From Bacteroidales bacterium M5 (GTDB lineage Bacteria; Bacteroidota; Bacteroidia; Bacteroidales; Muribaculaceae), in NCBI GenBank assembly GCA_001689535.1, contig LUJP01000053.1, forward strand, positions 1 to 10,477: DNA of 10,477 nt, in the 5' to 3' direction. The translations under genes and the position numbers were made by a program. A model generated the notes under the pieces. The model saw only the letters and a list, made by a program, of their open reading frames with translations, was not told the origin of the DNA and made no database searches. This document shows, in pieces, positions 1 to 6,292 of this stretch (the first letter of the stretch is position 1; each line of letters begins with the position of its first letter).

Positions 1-23
1 TTCTTTCCTAATAATCCTGGCAT
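1..23 (-). CDS. rplC: 50S ribosomal protein L3, N-terminal fragment cut by window edge
   Basis: Only the first seven codons and part of the eighth are inside the window. They read MPGLLGK from an ATG at 23-21, which is the usual N-terminus of L3 in Bacteroidetes as I remember it. L3 is a primary 23S rRNA-binding protein of the large subunit. The gene follows rpsJ after a 60-nt A-rich gap, the order expected at the start of the S10 operon (rpsJ-rplC-rplD). The call rests on this short peptide plus gene order, so the fragment alone would not be enough; together they are convincing. Confidence 0.85.
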
Positions 24-83
24 TTCTCTAAGTTTTTGTTAATTCTTTGTTTGTCTTGATTTCTTACGTTTGTCAGAGCGGTA

Positions 84-389
84 TCACACCTTGATTTCTA
101 CATCAACTCCGCTGGGAAGCTCGAGTTTCATCAGAGCGTCAACAGTCTTGGCTGTCGAGTTGTAGATGTCGATCAGACGCTTGAACGATGAAAGCTGGAA
201 CTGCTCGCGCGACTTCTTGTTGACGAATGTCGAACGGTTAACGGTGAAGATGCGCTTGTGGGTAGGCAGTGGAATAGGTCCGCTGATTACAGCGCCCGTG
301 CTCTTGACGGTCTTCACGATCTTCTCGGCCGACTTGTCAACCAAGTCGTGGTCGTAAGATTTCAGTTTGATTCTAATTTTTTGGCTCAT
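84..389 (-). CDS. rpsJ: 30S ribosomal protein S10
   Basis: This encodes S10 (101 aa), a small-subunit head protein that in many bacteria also serves as NusE in transcription antitermination. The family is usually 101-105 aa, so the gene is complete. Recognisable S10 features are the start MSQKIRIKLKSYDH, the segment SGPIPLPTHKRIFTVNRS around residues 36-53, and the C-terminal half with RLIDIYN and ELPSGVDVEIKV. The ATG lies 21 nt downstream of the fusA stop, and rplC follows 60 nt after its own stop, so it is surely co-transcribed with fusA and rplC. There is no Shine-Dalgarno sequence before the start, as is normal in Bacteroidetes. Nothing is unusual in the protein. Confidence 0.98.
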   Translation of the reverse strand: MSQKIRIKLKSYDHDLVDKSAEKIVKTVKSTGAVISGPIPLPTHKRIFTVNRSTFVNKKSREQFQLSSFKRLIDIYNSTAKTVDALMKLELPSGVDVEIKV

Positions 390-410
390 ATTCTGTGTTG
401 AATGATTTGT

Positions 411-2537
411 TTATTTAAGAAGGTCTACACGTCCCTGGCATTCGGTGAGCACGTTGCGTGCTATCGAGCTGCTTACCTCGGCGTAGTGCGAGAACGACAT
501 GGTGCTGGTTGCACGGCCCGAAGTGATGGTGCGGAGGGCTGTAACGTAGCCGAACATCTCGGCCAGAGGAGCCTTGGCTTTCACAATGCGGGCACCGCTG
601 CGGCTTGTCTCCATGCCTTCAACCTGGCCACGACGCTTGTTAAGGTCACCGATCACGTCGCCCATGCTCTCCTCGGGAGTAACAACCTCTACCTTGAAGA
701 TGGGCTCCAGAAGCACGGGGCCTGCCTTTTCGGAAGCTTTCTTGAATGCCTGGATGGCGCAGAGCTCAAACGAGAGCTGGTCGGAGTCAACCGGGTGGAA
801 CGAGCCGTCGATCACGGTCACTTTCAGACGGTCCAGAGGATAACCGGCGAGAACGCCGTTCTTCATTGCGGTCTGGAAGCCCTTCTGGATCGAGGGGATG
901 TACTCCTTGGGAATGTTACCGCCCTTAACTTCGTCAACAAACTGGAGCGAGCCTTCGAAATCGTCGTCGGCGGGTTCAACGCGAACAATGATGTCGGCAA
1001 ACTTACCGCGACCACCGGTCTGCTTCTTGAATACCTCGCGGAGCTCTACCGGCTGAGTGATGGCCTCTTTGTAGGTTACCTGCGGACGGCCCTGGTTGCA
1101 TTCAACCTTGAATTCGCGACGCAGACGGTCGATGATGATGTCGAGGTGAAGCTCACCCATACCCGAAATTACGGTCTGACCTGTTTCCTCGTTCGTCTGC
1201 ACACGGAATGTGGGGTCCTCCTCAGCAAGCTTCTGCAGACCTACACCCAGACGGTCAAGGTCCTTCTGAGTCTTAGGCTCGACTGCGATACCGATAACGG
1301 GATCGGGGAAGTCCATAGCCTCAAGAACAATAGGATGATTTTCATCGCAGAGGGTATCGCCGGTGCGGATATCCTTGAAGCCTACGCCTGCACCTATATC
1401 GCCACATTCGATCGACTCTTTGGGATTCTGCTTGTTTGAGTGCATCTGGAAGAGACGCGAAACGCGCTCCTTCTTGCCCGAACGCGAATTGAGCACGTAG
1501 CTGCCGGCTACAACCTCGCCCGAGTAAACACGGAAGAAGGTGAGACGGCCCACATACGGGTCGGTGGCAATCTTGAATGCCAGCGCGCACATGGGAGCCT
1601 CTGAAGAGGGCTCGCGAACTTCCTCTTTCTCGGGATCGGCGGGATCGGTACCGTGAACGGCGCCGGCGTCGGTGGGAGAGGGAAGGTAAGCGCAGACGGC
1701 GTCGAGCAGGGGCTGAACGCCTTTGTTCTTGAACGAAGATCCGCATACCATGGGTACGATTTCCATCTTCAGGGTTCCTGCACGCAGAGCGCGGCGGATT
1801 TCCTCTTCGGTGATGGTAGAAGGATCGTCGAAGTATTTTTCCATGAGAGCGTCGTCGAAGTCGGCGATTTTCTCAAGCATCTTGTCGTGCCATTCTTCGG
1901 CCTCGTTTACGAGGTTTGCGGGAATATCCTCTACGGTGTAGTCGGCTCCCATGGTCTCGTCGTGCCAGAATATGGCTTTCATTCTGATAAGATCAACTAC
2001 GCCCTTGAAGGTCTCCTCTGCACCGATAGGAATCTGGATGGGACAGGGATTGGCTCCGAGCACGTCCTTGAGCTGGCGAACCACCTCGAAGAAGTTGGCA
2101 CCCGAACGGTCCATTTTGTTAACGTAGCCGATACGGGGCACATTGTACTTGTCGGCCTGACGCCAAACGGTCTCCGACTGGGGCTCTACACCACCTACGG
2201 CGCAGAATGTAGCCACAGCGCCGTCGAGTACGCGGAGCGAACGCTCCACCTCCACGGTGAAGTCAACGTGTCCCGGAGTGTCAATAAGGTTGATTTTGAA
2301 TTTATCGCCGTCGTAGTTCCAGAAAGTGGTGGTTGCGGCCGATGTGATGGTGATACCACGCTCCTGCTCCTGCTCCATCCAGTCCATGGTAGCGGCGCCG
2401 TCGTGAACCTCACCTATTTTGTGAGTAAGACCCGTATAGAACAGAATGCGCTCCGATGTGGTGGTTTTACCGGCATCGATATGGGCCATAATGCCTATAT
2501 TGCGGGTATATTTAAGATGTGCGTCTGATTTTGCCAT
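411..2537 (-). CDS. fusA: Translation elongation factor G (EF-G)
   Basis: EF-G is the ribosome-dependent GTPase that drives translocation and, with ribosome recycling factor, splits post-termination ribosomes. At 708 aa it has the normal length and all five domains. The GTPase motifs are intact: G1 AHIDAGKT at residues 18-25, switch I RGITITSAATT at 60-70, G3 DTPGHVD at 86-92 and G4 NKMD at 140-143, followed by a G5-like GSSFKNKG. The domain IV region (GGRGKFADIIVRVEP) and the domain V end (MFGYVTALRTITSGRATSTMSF) are also canonical. It sits 75 nt after rpsG and 21 nt before rpsJ. tuf, which follows fusA in Proteobacteria, is absent, as is usual in Bacteroidetes. Some Bacteroidetes carry a second, divergent EF-G elsewhere; position and motifs make this the housekeeping copy. 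Confidence 0.98.
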   Translation of the reverse strand: MAKSDAHLKYTRNIGIMAHIDAGKTTTSERILFYTGLTHKIGEVHDGAATMDWMEQEQERGITITSAATTTFWNYDGDKFKINLIDTPGHVDFTVEVERSLRVLDGAVATFCAVGGVEPQSETVWRQADKYNVPRIGYVNKMDRSGANFFEVVRQLKDVLGANPCPIQIPIGAEETFKGVVDLIRMKAIFWHDETMGADYTVEDIPANLVNEAEEWHDKMLEKIADFDDALMEKYFDDPSTITEEEIRRALRAGTLKMEIVPMVCGSSFKNKGVQPLLDAVCAYLPSPTDAGAVHGTDPADPEKEEVREPSSEAPMCALAFKIATDPYVGRLTFFRVYSGEVVAGSYVLNSRSGKKERVSRLFQMHSNKQNPKESIECGDIGAGVGFKDIRTGDTLCDENHPIVLEAMDFPDPVIGIAVEPKTQKDLDRLGVGLQKLAEEDPTFRVQTNEETGQTVISGMGELHLDIIIDRLRREFKVECNQGRPQVTYKEAITQPVELREVFKKQTGGRGKFADIIVRVEPADDDFEGSLQFVDEVKGGNIPKEYIPSIQKGFQTAMKNGVLAGYPLDRLKVTVIDGSFHPVDSDQLSFELCAIQAFKKASEKAGPVLLEPIFKVEVVTPEESMGDVIGDLNKRRGQVEGMETSRSGARIVKAKAPLAEMFGYVTALRTITSGRATSTMSFSHYAEVSSSIARNVLTECQGRVDLLK

Positions 2538-2612
2538 TTGTAAAATTCAGTTGTGCTGTTGTTTTGTTGTACTGAAAAAAGTCTTCCTTGATTTTCGATA
2601 TCCTTTACCGGA

Positions 2613-3089
2613 TTAGAAACGGAAGTGTGCGAATGCGCGGTTGGCCTCAGCCATCTTGTGCATATCCTCTTTGCGCTTGAATGCGCCGCCCTGGTCATTG
2701 AAGGCGTCTACGATCTCGGCTGCCAGTTTGTCCGACATAGTCTTGCCGCCGCGCTTGCGGGCGTAGAGAATGAGGTTTTTCATAGATATGGACTCCTTGC
2801 GGTCAGCGCGGATTTCAGTAGGAACCTGGAAGGTGGCGCCACCTACGCGGCGTGATTTCACCTCCACCTGGGGAGTTACGTTCTCAAGGGCTTTTTTCCA
2901 GATATCGAGCGCTGTCATTTCCTCGTTGGGAAGCTTCGACTTCACAGTCTCAAGCGCGCTATAGAATATGGTGTAAGCAGTGTTCTTCTTACCGTCATAC
3001 ATCAGGTGGTTGACGAATTTCGACACTCTTACGTCGTTAAAAACGGGATCGGGCAATACAATCCGTTTTTTTGGTTTTGCCTTTCTCAT
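2613..3089 (-). CDS. rpsG: 30S ribosomal protein S7
   Basis: S7 nucleates assembly of the 30S head by binding 16S rRNA and contacts the E-site tRNA. I place the start at the ATG ending at 3089, giving 158 aa beginning MRKAKPKKRIVLPDPVFND, which is the family N-terminus in Bacteroidetes. The frame stays open 30 codons further to a TTG at 3179, but that stretch is Lys-rich and does not resemble S7. Motifs include KFVNHLMYDGKKNTAY near the N-terminus, VEVKSRRVGGATFQVPTEIR in the middle (the conserved beta-hairpin region) and EANRAFAHFRF at the end. It lies downstream of rpsL after an unusually long 251-nt gap and 75 nt upstream of fusA. In E. coli S7 represses its own operon by binding the rpsL-rpsG gap. 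Confidence 0.97.
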   Translation of the reverse strand: MRKAKPKKRIVLPDPVFNDVRVSKFVNHLMYDGKKNTAYTIFYSALETVKSKLPNEEMTALDIWKKALENVTPQVEVKSRRVGGATFQVPTEIRADRKESISMKNLILYARKRGGKTMSDKLAAEIVDAFNDQGGAFKRKEDMHKMAEANRAFAHFRF

Positions 3090-3307
3090 TGGTAATTTTG
3101 CAAATTTGTCGTTTTTTGTTTGCTTGGTTGCTGCTTCTTTCTTCTTCAACGGCCGTCCTCCGACGCGCCATTTACTCAACCGTTTGAATTAGCCTTCCAA
3201 ATAAATCAAAAACCGAAGTTTAACAACTCGTTATTTTTGTTTTATTTTCCCCGTCGCTGCTTATAGCCCCCGGCAGGGTCAGGGCTTAGCAAGTAGCCGC
3301 AGTGTTT

Positions 3308-3338
3308 ATCGCGGGAACCGATGTTCCTTATTTGCGAT
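3308..3338 (-). promoter_or_regulatory. Two-tier hairpin just after the rpsL stop
   Basis: Outer arms ATCGC (3308-3312) and GCGAT (3334-3338) enclose a perfect inner hairpin, GGAAC (3314-3318) and GTTCC (3323-3327) with a four-base loop. It starts two bases after the rpsL stop, and no T-run follows it in the direction of transcription, so it is not a standard terminator. It lies in the 251-nt rpsL-rpsG gap. Roles such as S7 feedback control, RNA processing or protection of the rpsL 3' end are inference. Pairing was judged by eye only. Confidence 0.45.
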
Positions 3339-3340
3339 TA

Positions 3341-3724
3341 TTACTTCTTGGCGGCTTTCGGGCGTTTAGCTCCATATTTCGAGCGACGCTGGGTGCGGTC
3401 CTTAACGCCGCTGGTATCCAGAGTGCCGCGAACTATGTGATAGCGCACACCGGGAAGGTCTTTTACACGACCGCCGCGAACAAGCACTATCGAGTGCTCC
3501 TGAAGAGTGTGGCCTTCGCCGGGTATGTAGGAGTTTACTTCCTTACCGTTGGTCAGGCGCACACGAGCAACCTTACGCATTGCCGAATTAGGCTTTTTGG
3601 GGGTAGTGGTGTAAACGCGCACACATACGCCGCGACGCTGAGGACATGAGTCCAGAGCCGGCGACTTACTCTTATCTTCAAGAGCTACACGTCCTTTTCT
3701 TACTAATTGCTGAATAGTAGGCAT
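3341..3724 (-). CDS. rpsL: 30S ribosomal protein S12
   Basis: S12 (127 aa) sits at the decoding centre and controls accuracy. The start MPTIQQLVRKGR is the normal Bacteroidetes N-terminus and the tail ends TQRRSKYGAKRPKAAKK. The two loops that approach the A site are intact: TTPKKPNSAMRK with Lys43, and GGRVKDLPG with Lys88 and Asp89 (the residue beta-methylthiolated in E. coli). Both lysines known for streptomycin resistance are wild type, so no such resistance is predicted from this gene. It is the first gene of the ribosomal operon, about 140 nt downstream of a strong promoter match and behind a structured leader. Its stop is followed by a hairpin and a long gap before rpsG. Confidence 0.98.
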   Translation of the reverse strand: MPTIQQLVRKGRVALEDKSKSPALDSCPQRRGVCVRVYTTTPKKPNSAMRKVARVRLTNGKEVNSYIPGEGHTLQEHSIVLVRGGRVKDLPGVRYHIVRGTLDTSGVKDRTQRRSKYGAKRPKAAKK

Positions 3725-3778
3725 CTTAGTTCTTTTGTTTTACGTTTCGTTTATTAATTGGTGTTATTATTTCTCTTC

Positions 3779-3850
3779 GGTATGACTTTCGACTCACCCG
3801 CAGGCCCACTACTCCCCTGCCAATCAATCGATTAGCCGGAGCGTGCCTGC
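3779..3850 (-). promoter_or_regulatory. Structured 5' leader of the rpsL operon
   Basis: The predicted transcript has a leader of about 140 nt before rpsL. Read on the minus strand, GCAGGC (3850-3845) pairs with GCCTGC (3805-3800). Inside that stem, GCTCC can pair with GGGAGT. Immediately downstream is a smaller imperfect hairpin at 3798-3779, capped by C(GAAA)G. Ribosomal-protein operons often carry autoregulatory leaders; whether this one binds S12, S7 or another product is unknown. Pairing was found by eye, without energy calculation or alignment. Confidence 0.4.
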
Positions 3851-3871
3851 AAAGCGCGCCTAAAATCGTTG

Positions 3872-3903
3872 CAAAATTACTATTTAATTTTCTAACTGCC
3901 AAA
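3872..3903 (-). promoter_or_regulatory. Bacteroidetes-type promoter of the rpsL (str) operon
   Basis: On the minus strand TTTG (3903-3900) is followed after exactly 20 nt by TAATTTTG (3879-3872). This fully matches the Bacteroidetes primary-sigma consensus of a -33 TTTG and a -7 TAnnTTTG. The predicted transcription start is near 3865, giving a leader of about 140 nt. It lies in AT-rich DNA between the tatC 3' region and rpsL and should drive the whole ribosomal operon. Confidence 0.88.
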
Positions 3904-4290
3904 TATTTCCGCCCTCATTTTTCATCTATTTCCACATCTCTTTCCAAATATTTCCAATGCCACATCAAAACAGATTTTACCGACGGACAATCAGTCAAGG
4001 CCGCGCCCCACAAGAAAACCCCGCGCCCATAACCTCCACGGAGCGCCCCCCCCTACCGACGCAAATCCACTGGAAAGGTCGCCGTCCCCGCCGACCAAAA
4101 TCGACAAAACTGCATAGTATACGCGTTTTACCAGCAGCGTAAGCCTGGAATTGCGTGTCTACGTCCCATGCTTACGCGATACGTGAGGCGCGCTTTCTCC
4201 CAAGCTTGCCCCACTCAATACACACGAACTTCTTTTCCGACAGCTGACGCAGCCGGTTTTACAGAATTCGCGCATCCTGCGCTTAACATT
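3904..4290. other. Gene-free spacer between the tatC terminator and the ribosomal promoter
   Basis: I find no recognisable gene here on either strand, only short frames without family resemblance. I see no TAnnTTTG promoter in either direction. Notable content is a run of eight C at 4046-4053, a long hairpin at 4137-4177 (listed separately) and a small perfect hairpin GCGCA-tcc-TGCGC at 4270-4282. No tRNA-like fold or CRISPR repeat was seen. Confidence 0.6.
4137..4177 (-). other. Long orphan hairpin of unknown role
   Basis: GCGTAAGC (4137-4144) is the perfect inverse complement of GCTTACGC (4170-4177). The interior pairs further. As minus-strand RNA, UGGGA pairs with UUCCA using one G-U wobble, then CGU pairs with ACG around a four-base AGAC loop, with a CAA bulge. 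That makes about 16 bp in 41 nt. The wobble pairs on the minus strand but would be an A-C mismatch on the plus strand, which hints at minus-strand transcription. No T-run follows on either side. It could be a small RNA, a processing site or a mobile-element remnant. Confidence 0.4.
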
Positions 4291-4324
4291 AAACAGAAAA
4301 ACAAGGAGTTGCAAAACCACCTCC
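4291..4324 (-). terminator. Probable intrinsic terminator of the tat/keto-sugar cluster
   Basis: On the minus strand GGAGGTG (4324-4318) can pair with CAACTCC (4311-4305) with one G-A mismatch and a GTTTTG loop. A T-rich tail, TTGTTTTTCTG, follows from 4304. It lies about 110 nt beyond the tatC stop and before the ribosomal promoter. The same bases form the degraded left arm of the adjacent repeat, so the terminator may come from that element. The stem is modest. Confidence 0.5.
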
Positions 4325-4330
4325 AAATTA

Positions 4331-4400
4331 TAGGGATGCACGCTCGTGCATCCACTGACAATCATCACCTTGAACTCGGCTGCTCCAGGGAGCAGCCCTA
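4331..4400. repeat. REP-like double-hairpin repeat, copy A
   Basis: Two tight palindromes lie 24 nt apart: GGATGCACG/CGTGCATCC (4334-4342, 4345-4353) and GGCTGCTCC/GGAGCAGCC (4378-4386, 4389-4397), each with a 2-nt centre. The unit is bounded by TAGGG (4331-4335) and CCCTA (4396-4400). A second copy in the same orientation lies at 6329-6397 and is about 80-85% identical by eye, with both hairpin pairs preserved. Left of this copy, AAGGAGTTGCAAAACC (4303-4318) resembles the outer arm around the other copy (14 of 16). This architecture resembles repetitive extragenic palindromes moved by RAYT-type transposases; no such gene is in the window. Confidence 0.75.
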
Positions 4401-4434
4401 CATTTAGGGGTTATACAAATGACCGCTGCATTCC

Positions 4435-5271
4435 TCAGTCGCGGTCAAGCGCCGAGAGAATCGAGGCAGTGTCATCCTGCGGATCGCGTTTTTTATAGGC
4501 CAGGACAATGCTCAGTTCATAGAGCAGATACAGCGGGGCGAAAACCACAGTGAGCGTGAACGGGTCGCCCGTAGGGGTGATGAACGCCGCCAGCACAAGA
4601 AGCACCACCACGGCCTGACGGCGGAATTTCTTGAGGAAATCCGAGGTGACAATCCCGAGTTTCGACAGTATCCACGTAATAAACGGCAGTTCGAACACCA
4701 CTCCCATCACAAACACGAGCATCAGAAAGTTGTCAATATACGAACTCAGTGATATCATGTTGGTTATGTCGGAACTCAGCTCATATTGGGCAAGGAAGCG
4801 GAATGTGAACGGGAACACTATCAGGTAACCCACGGCGCATCCCAGATAAAACATCGGCACGCCGAAAGCAAAAAGGGCGAATACCGATTTGCGCTCATTC
4901 TCATAAAGCCCCGGGCGCACGAACATCCACAGCTCCCCTATCATGTAAGGAAACACAAGCAGGAAGGCCAGACAGAACGACGTGCTTATATGCGTTAAGA
5001 ACTGCGAGGCAAGCTTCACATTTATGAGATTGATCTTGAATTCGGCACTGAAATCCGGGAAAAACACACCGTCGCCATGTAGCTCGTTGAGCCACTGATA
5101 GAGAATGAAGTCCGACGATGTCGGGCCGAGTATAAACGAATTGAATATATGCGGCATGGCAGCGAAACAAAGCGCCACGAGCAAAAAATACACAAGCACA
5201 ACGCGCATCAGCACCCAGCGCAAAGCCTCCAGATGCGACCAGAATGTCATTTTCCCTTCCGAACCGGACAT
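4435..5271 (-). CDS. tatC: Sec-independent protein translocase TatC
   Basis: TatC is the polytopic inner-membrane receptor that recognises twin-arginine signal peptides and recruits TatA to export folded proteins. At 278 aa it is of usual length, with six hydrophobic segments, roughly residues 20-39, 92-116, 129-156, 178-205, 219-231 and 239-258. Family motifs are HLEALR (13-18), GELWMFVRPGLYENERKS (112-129) with Glu126 at the place of E. coli Glu103, FPFTFRFL (153-160), and TPTGDPFTLT (232-241) with the conserved Asp236. One oddity: the consensus HLxELR has Ala16 where a Glu is expected (E. coli Glu15, which helps bind the twin arginines). Met8 is an alternative start. It is the last gene of the cluster, 85 nt after the isomerase gene, with a palindrome in the gap. 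No tatB is visible. Confidence 0.95.
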   Translation of the reverse strand: MSGSEGKMTFWSHLEALRWVLMRVVLVYFLLVALCFAAMPHIFNSFILGPTSSDFILYQWLNELHGDGVFFPDFSAEFKINLINVKLASQFLTHISTSFCLAFLLVFPYMIGELWMFVRPGLYENERKSVFALFAFGVPMFYLGCAVGYLIVFPFTFRFLAQYELSSDITNMISLSSYIDNFLMLVFVMGVVFELPFITWILSKLGIVTSDFLKKFRRQAVVVLLVLAAFITPTGDPFTLTVVFAPLYLLYELSIVLAYKKRDPQDDTASILSALDRD

Positions 5272-5289
5272 ATAGATAGTATTTTTAAT

Positions 5290-5331
5290 GAGGGTGTTGC
5301 AACGTCTGGACTATTGTCCGGCAACACCCTC
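5290..5331. repeat. Perfect palindrome sharing the outer arm of the 130-bp repeat element
   Basis: GAGGGTGTTGC (5290-5300) is the perfect inverse complement of GCAACACCCTC (5321-5331). Inside is a second perfect hairpin, GGAC-TATT-GTCC (5308-5319). The same 11-mer forms the arms of the element at 6293-6422 (one T/C difference in one arm). It lies 25 nt after the isomerase stop and 18 nt before the tatC start. No T-run follows in the transcribed direction, so it is not a classical terminator. It could be a minimal copy of the same repeat family, or an RNA structure that lowers tatC expression. Confidence 0.65.
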
Positions 5332-5356
5332 TTATCAAACGTAAATATAGCGCATT

Positions 5357-6271
5357 TTAGTCTGCGGCATAGGATGCCCTTACAAACGGAGCAGCGATGA
5401 GGTATGCAGCGCTTTCAGCGGCACCCTTCTCAGCTCCATCGGTATACTCTTCTATCTCCACAAAATAATTTTCCATACCTGCGGTGTCGGCATTATTGAA
5501 AATGGCGTCAAAACCCACCATTCCGCTCTGTCCGATTTCGCGGCGGTCCTTTATATGGAGCAGCTTGAAACGGCCCGGATACTTCTTGAAGTAATCCACC
5601 GGGCTTGCCTGGGCCATCATGGTCCAGTACACGTCCATTTCGAAAAGCACAGCCTCGGGGTCGGTATGCTCAATCATATAGTCAAGCATCGGCACATCCT
5701 CTACCTTTGTGAACTCATGGGAGTGATTGTGGTAACCGATTTTCACGCCCTGCGCGGCGGCACGGCGTCCTACCTCGCTCAGTGCGTCGCACTGTTTCTG
5801 AAGATCAGCCAGACTCTCCGGCACGCCCATCCAGGGCACTACGATATAGCTCATGCCGGCTGCCTTGTGGTCGGCCACGGCCTTATCCCACCATGCATAG
5901 AAATCGGTGAGGTCACCGCTTTTGAGTTCATCGGCATTGAGTGTGCGCCCGGTGTGCGATGACAGCGCCTTTATGCCTGCATCGGCCGCCGCTTTGGCAT
6001 AAACCTCGGGAGTGAGTCCATAGAAAGTTCCGTTCTCGGCATTATAGGATGCGGCCTCAACCTGGGTGTAGCCCATCTTGCCGAGGGTGTCGAGGAGCGC
6101 TGGAAGATTATTTGCATAAGGCGCACCCTCCTCCAGAAGCTGGCGCACCGAATAAAGCTGCAGGCCTATTTCTTTCTTTTCCTGCACGGGAGTCTCGTTT
6201 TTGTGGCCGTCACACGATGTCAGGGCCACTGCGGCTGTCACTGCCAAGGCTAGGATGTTTTTAAAGTTCAT
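5357..6271 (-). CDS. Lipoprotein sugar isomerase/epimerase-type TIM-barrel enzyme (AP_endonuc_2 fold)
   Basis: This 304-aa protein has a lipoprotein signal: n-region MNFKN, hydrophobic stretch to residue 16 and lipobox LTSC with Cys20. It is probably anchored in the envelope, facing the periplasm. The rest is a xylose-isomerase-like TIM barrel: GLQLYSVR (36-43), VEAASY (71-76), SSHTG (104-108), GYHNHSHEF (179-187), FEMDVYW (210-216), HIKDR (239-243) and VEIEEY (271-276). Asp213, His239 and Glu274 match by spacing three metal ligands of D-tagatose 3-epimerase; the fourth position has the HNH motif instead of Glu. No phosphate substrate is implied. Homologues accompany DUF1080 and Gfo/Idh genes in Bacteroidetes keto-sugar loci, where a lyase, hydratase or isomerase step on a 3-keto sugar is likely. 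The exact reaction is unknown. Its start is only 21 nt from a 130-bp palindromic element. Confidence 0.85.
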   Translation of the reverse strand: MNFKNILALAVTAAVALTSCDGHKNETPVQEKKEIGLQLYSVRQLLEEGAPYANNLPALLDTLGKMGYTQVEAASYNAENGTFYGLTPEVYAKAAADAGIKALSSHTGRTLNADELKSGDLTDFYAWWDKAVADHKAAGMSYIVVPWMGVPESLADLQKQCDALSEVGRRAAAQGVKIGYHNHSHEFTKVEDVPMLDYMIEHTDPEAVLFEMDVYWTMMAQASPVDYFKKYPGRFKLLHIKDRREIGQSGMVGFDAIFNNADTAGMENYFVEIEEYTDGAEKGAAESAAYLIAAPFVRASYAAD

Positions 6272-6292
6272 GATGTCATTGAGTTACAATAA

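Noticed and set aside
402..1439. Long plus-strand open frame (345 codons) opposite the 3' half of fusA
   Set aside because: It is the antisense shadow of a highly expressed, codon-biased gene; the peptide has no family features and fusA on the other strand is certain.
3090..3179. Thirty-codon N-terminal extension of S7 from a TTG start
   Set aside because: The extension is Lys-rich and unlike S7; the ATG at 3089 gives the family N-terminus MRKAKPKKR and the usual length of 158 aa.
3957..4142. Short plus-strand open frame (61 codons) in the spacer
   Set aside because: No recognised domain, low-complexity Arg/Pro-rich peptide, no promoter match; likely chance in C-rich DNA.
4130..4260. tRNA or CRISPR-like structure in the spacer
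   Set aside because: No cloverleaf arms with a TTCGA-type loop and no regularly spaced direct repeats were found; the symmetry is explained by single hairpins.
4168..4407. Short open frames on both strands over the spacer and repeat copy A
   Set aside because: They run through the palindromic repeat and terminator region and show no protein family resemblance.
5290..5331. Classical Rho-independent terminator after the isomerase gene
   Set aside because: The stem is strong, but the transcribed strand continues ATTAAAAATACT with no T-run, and tatC would then lack any visible promoter.
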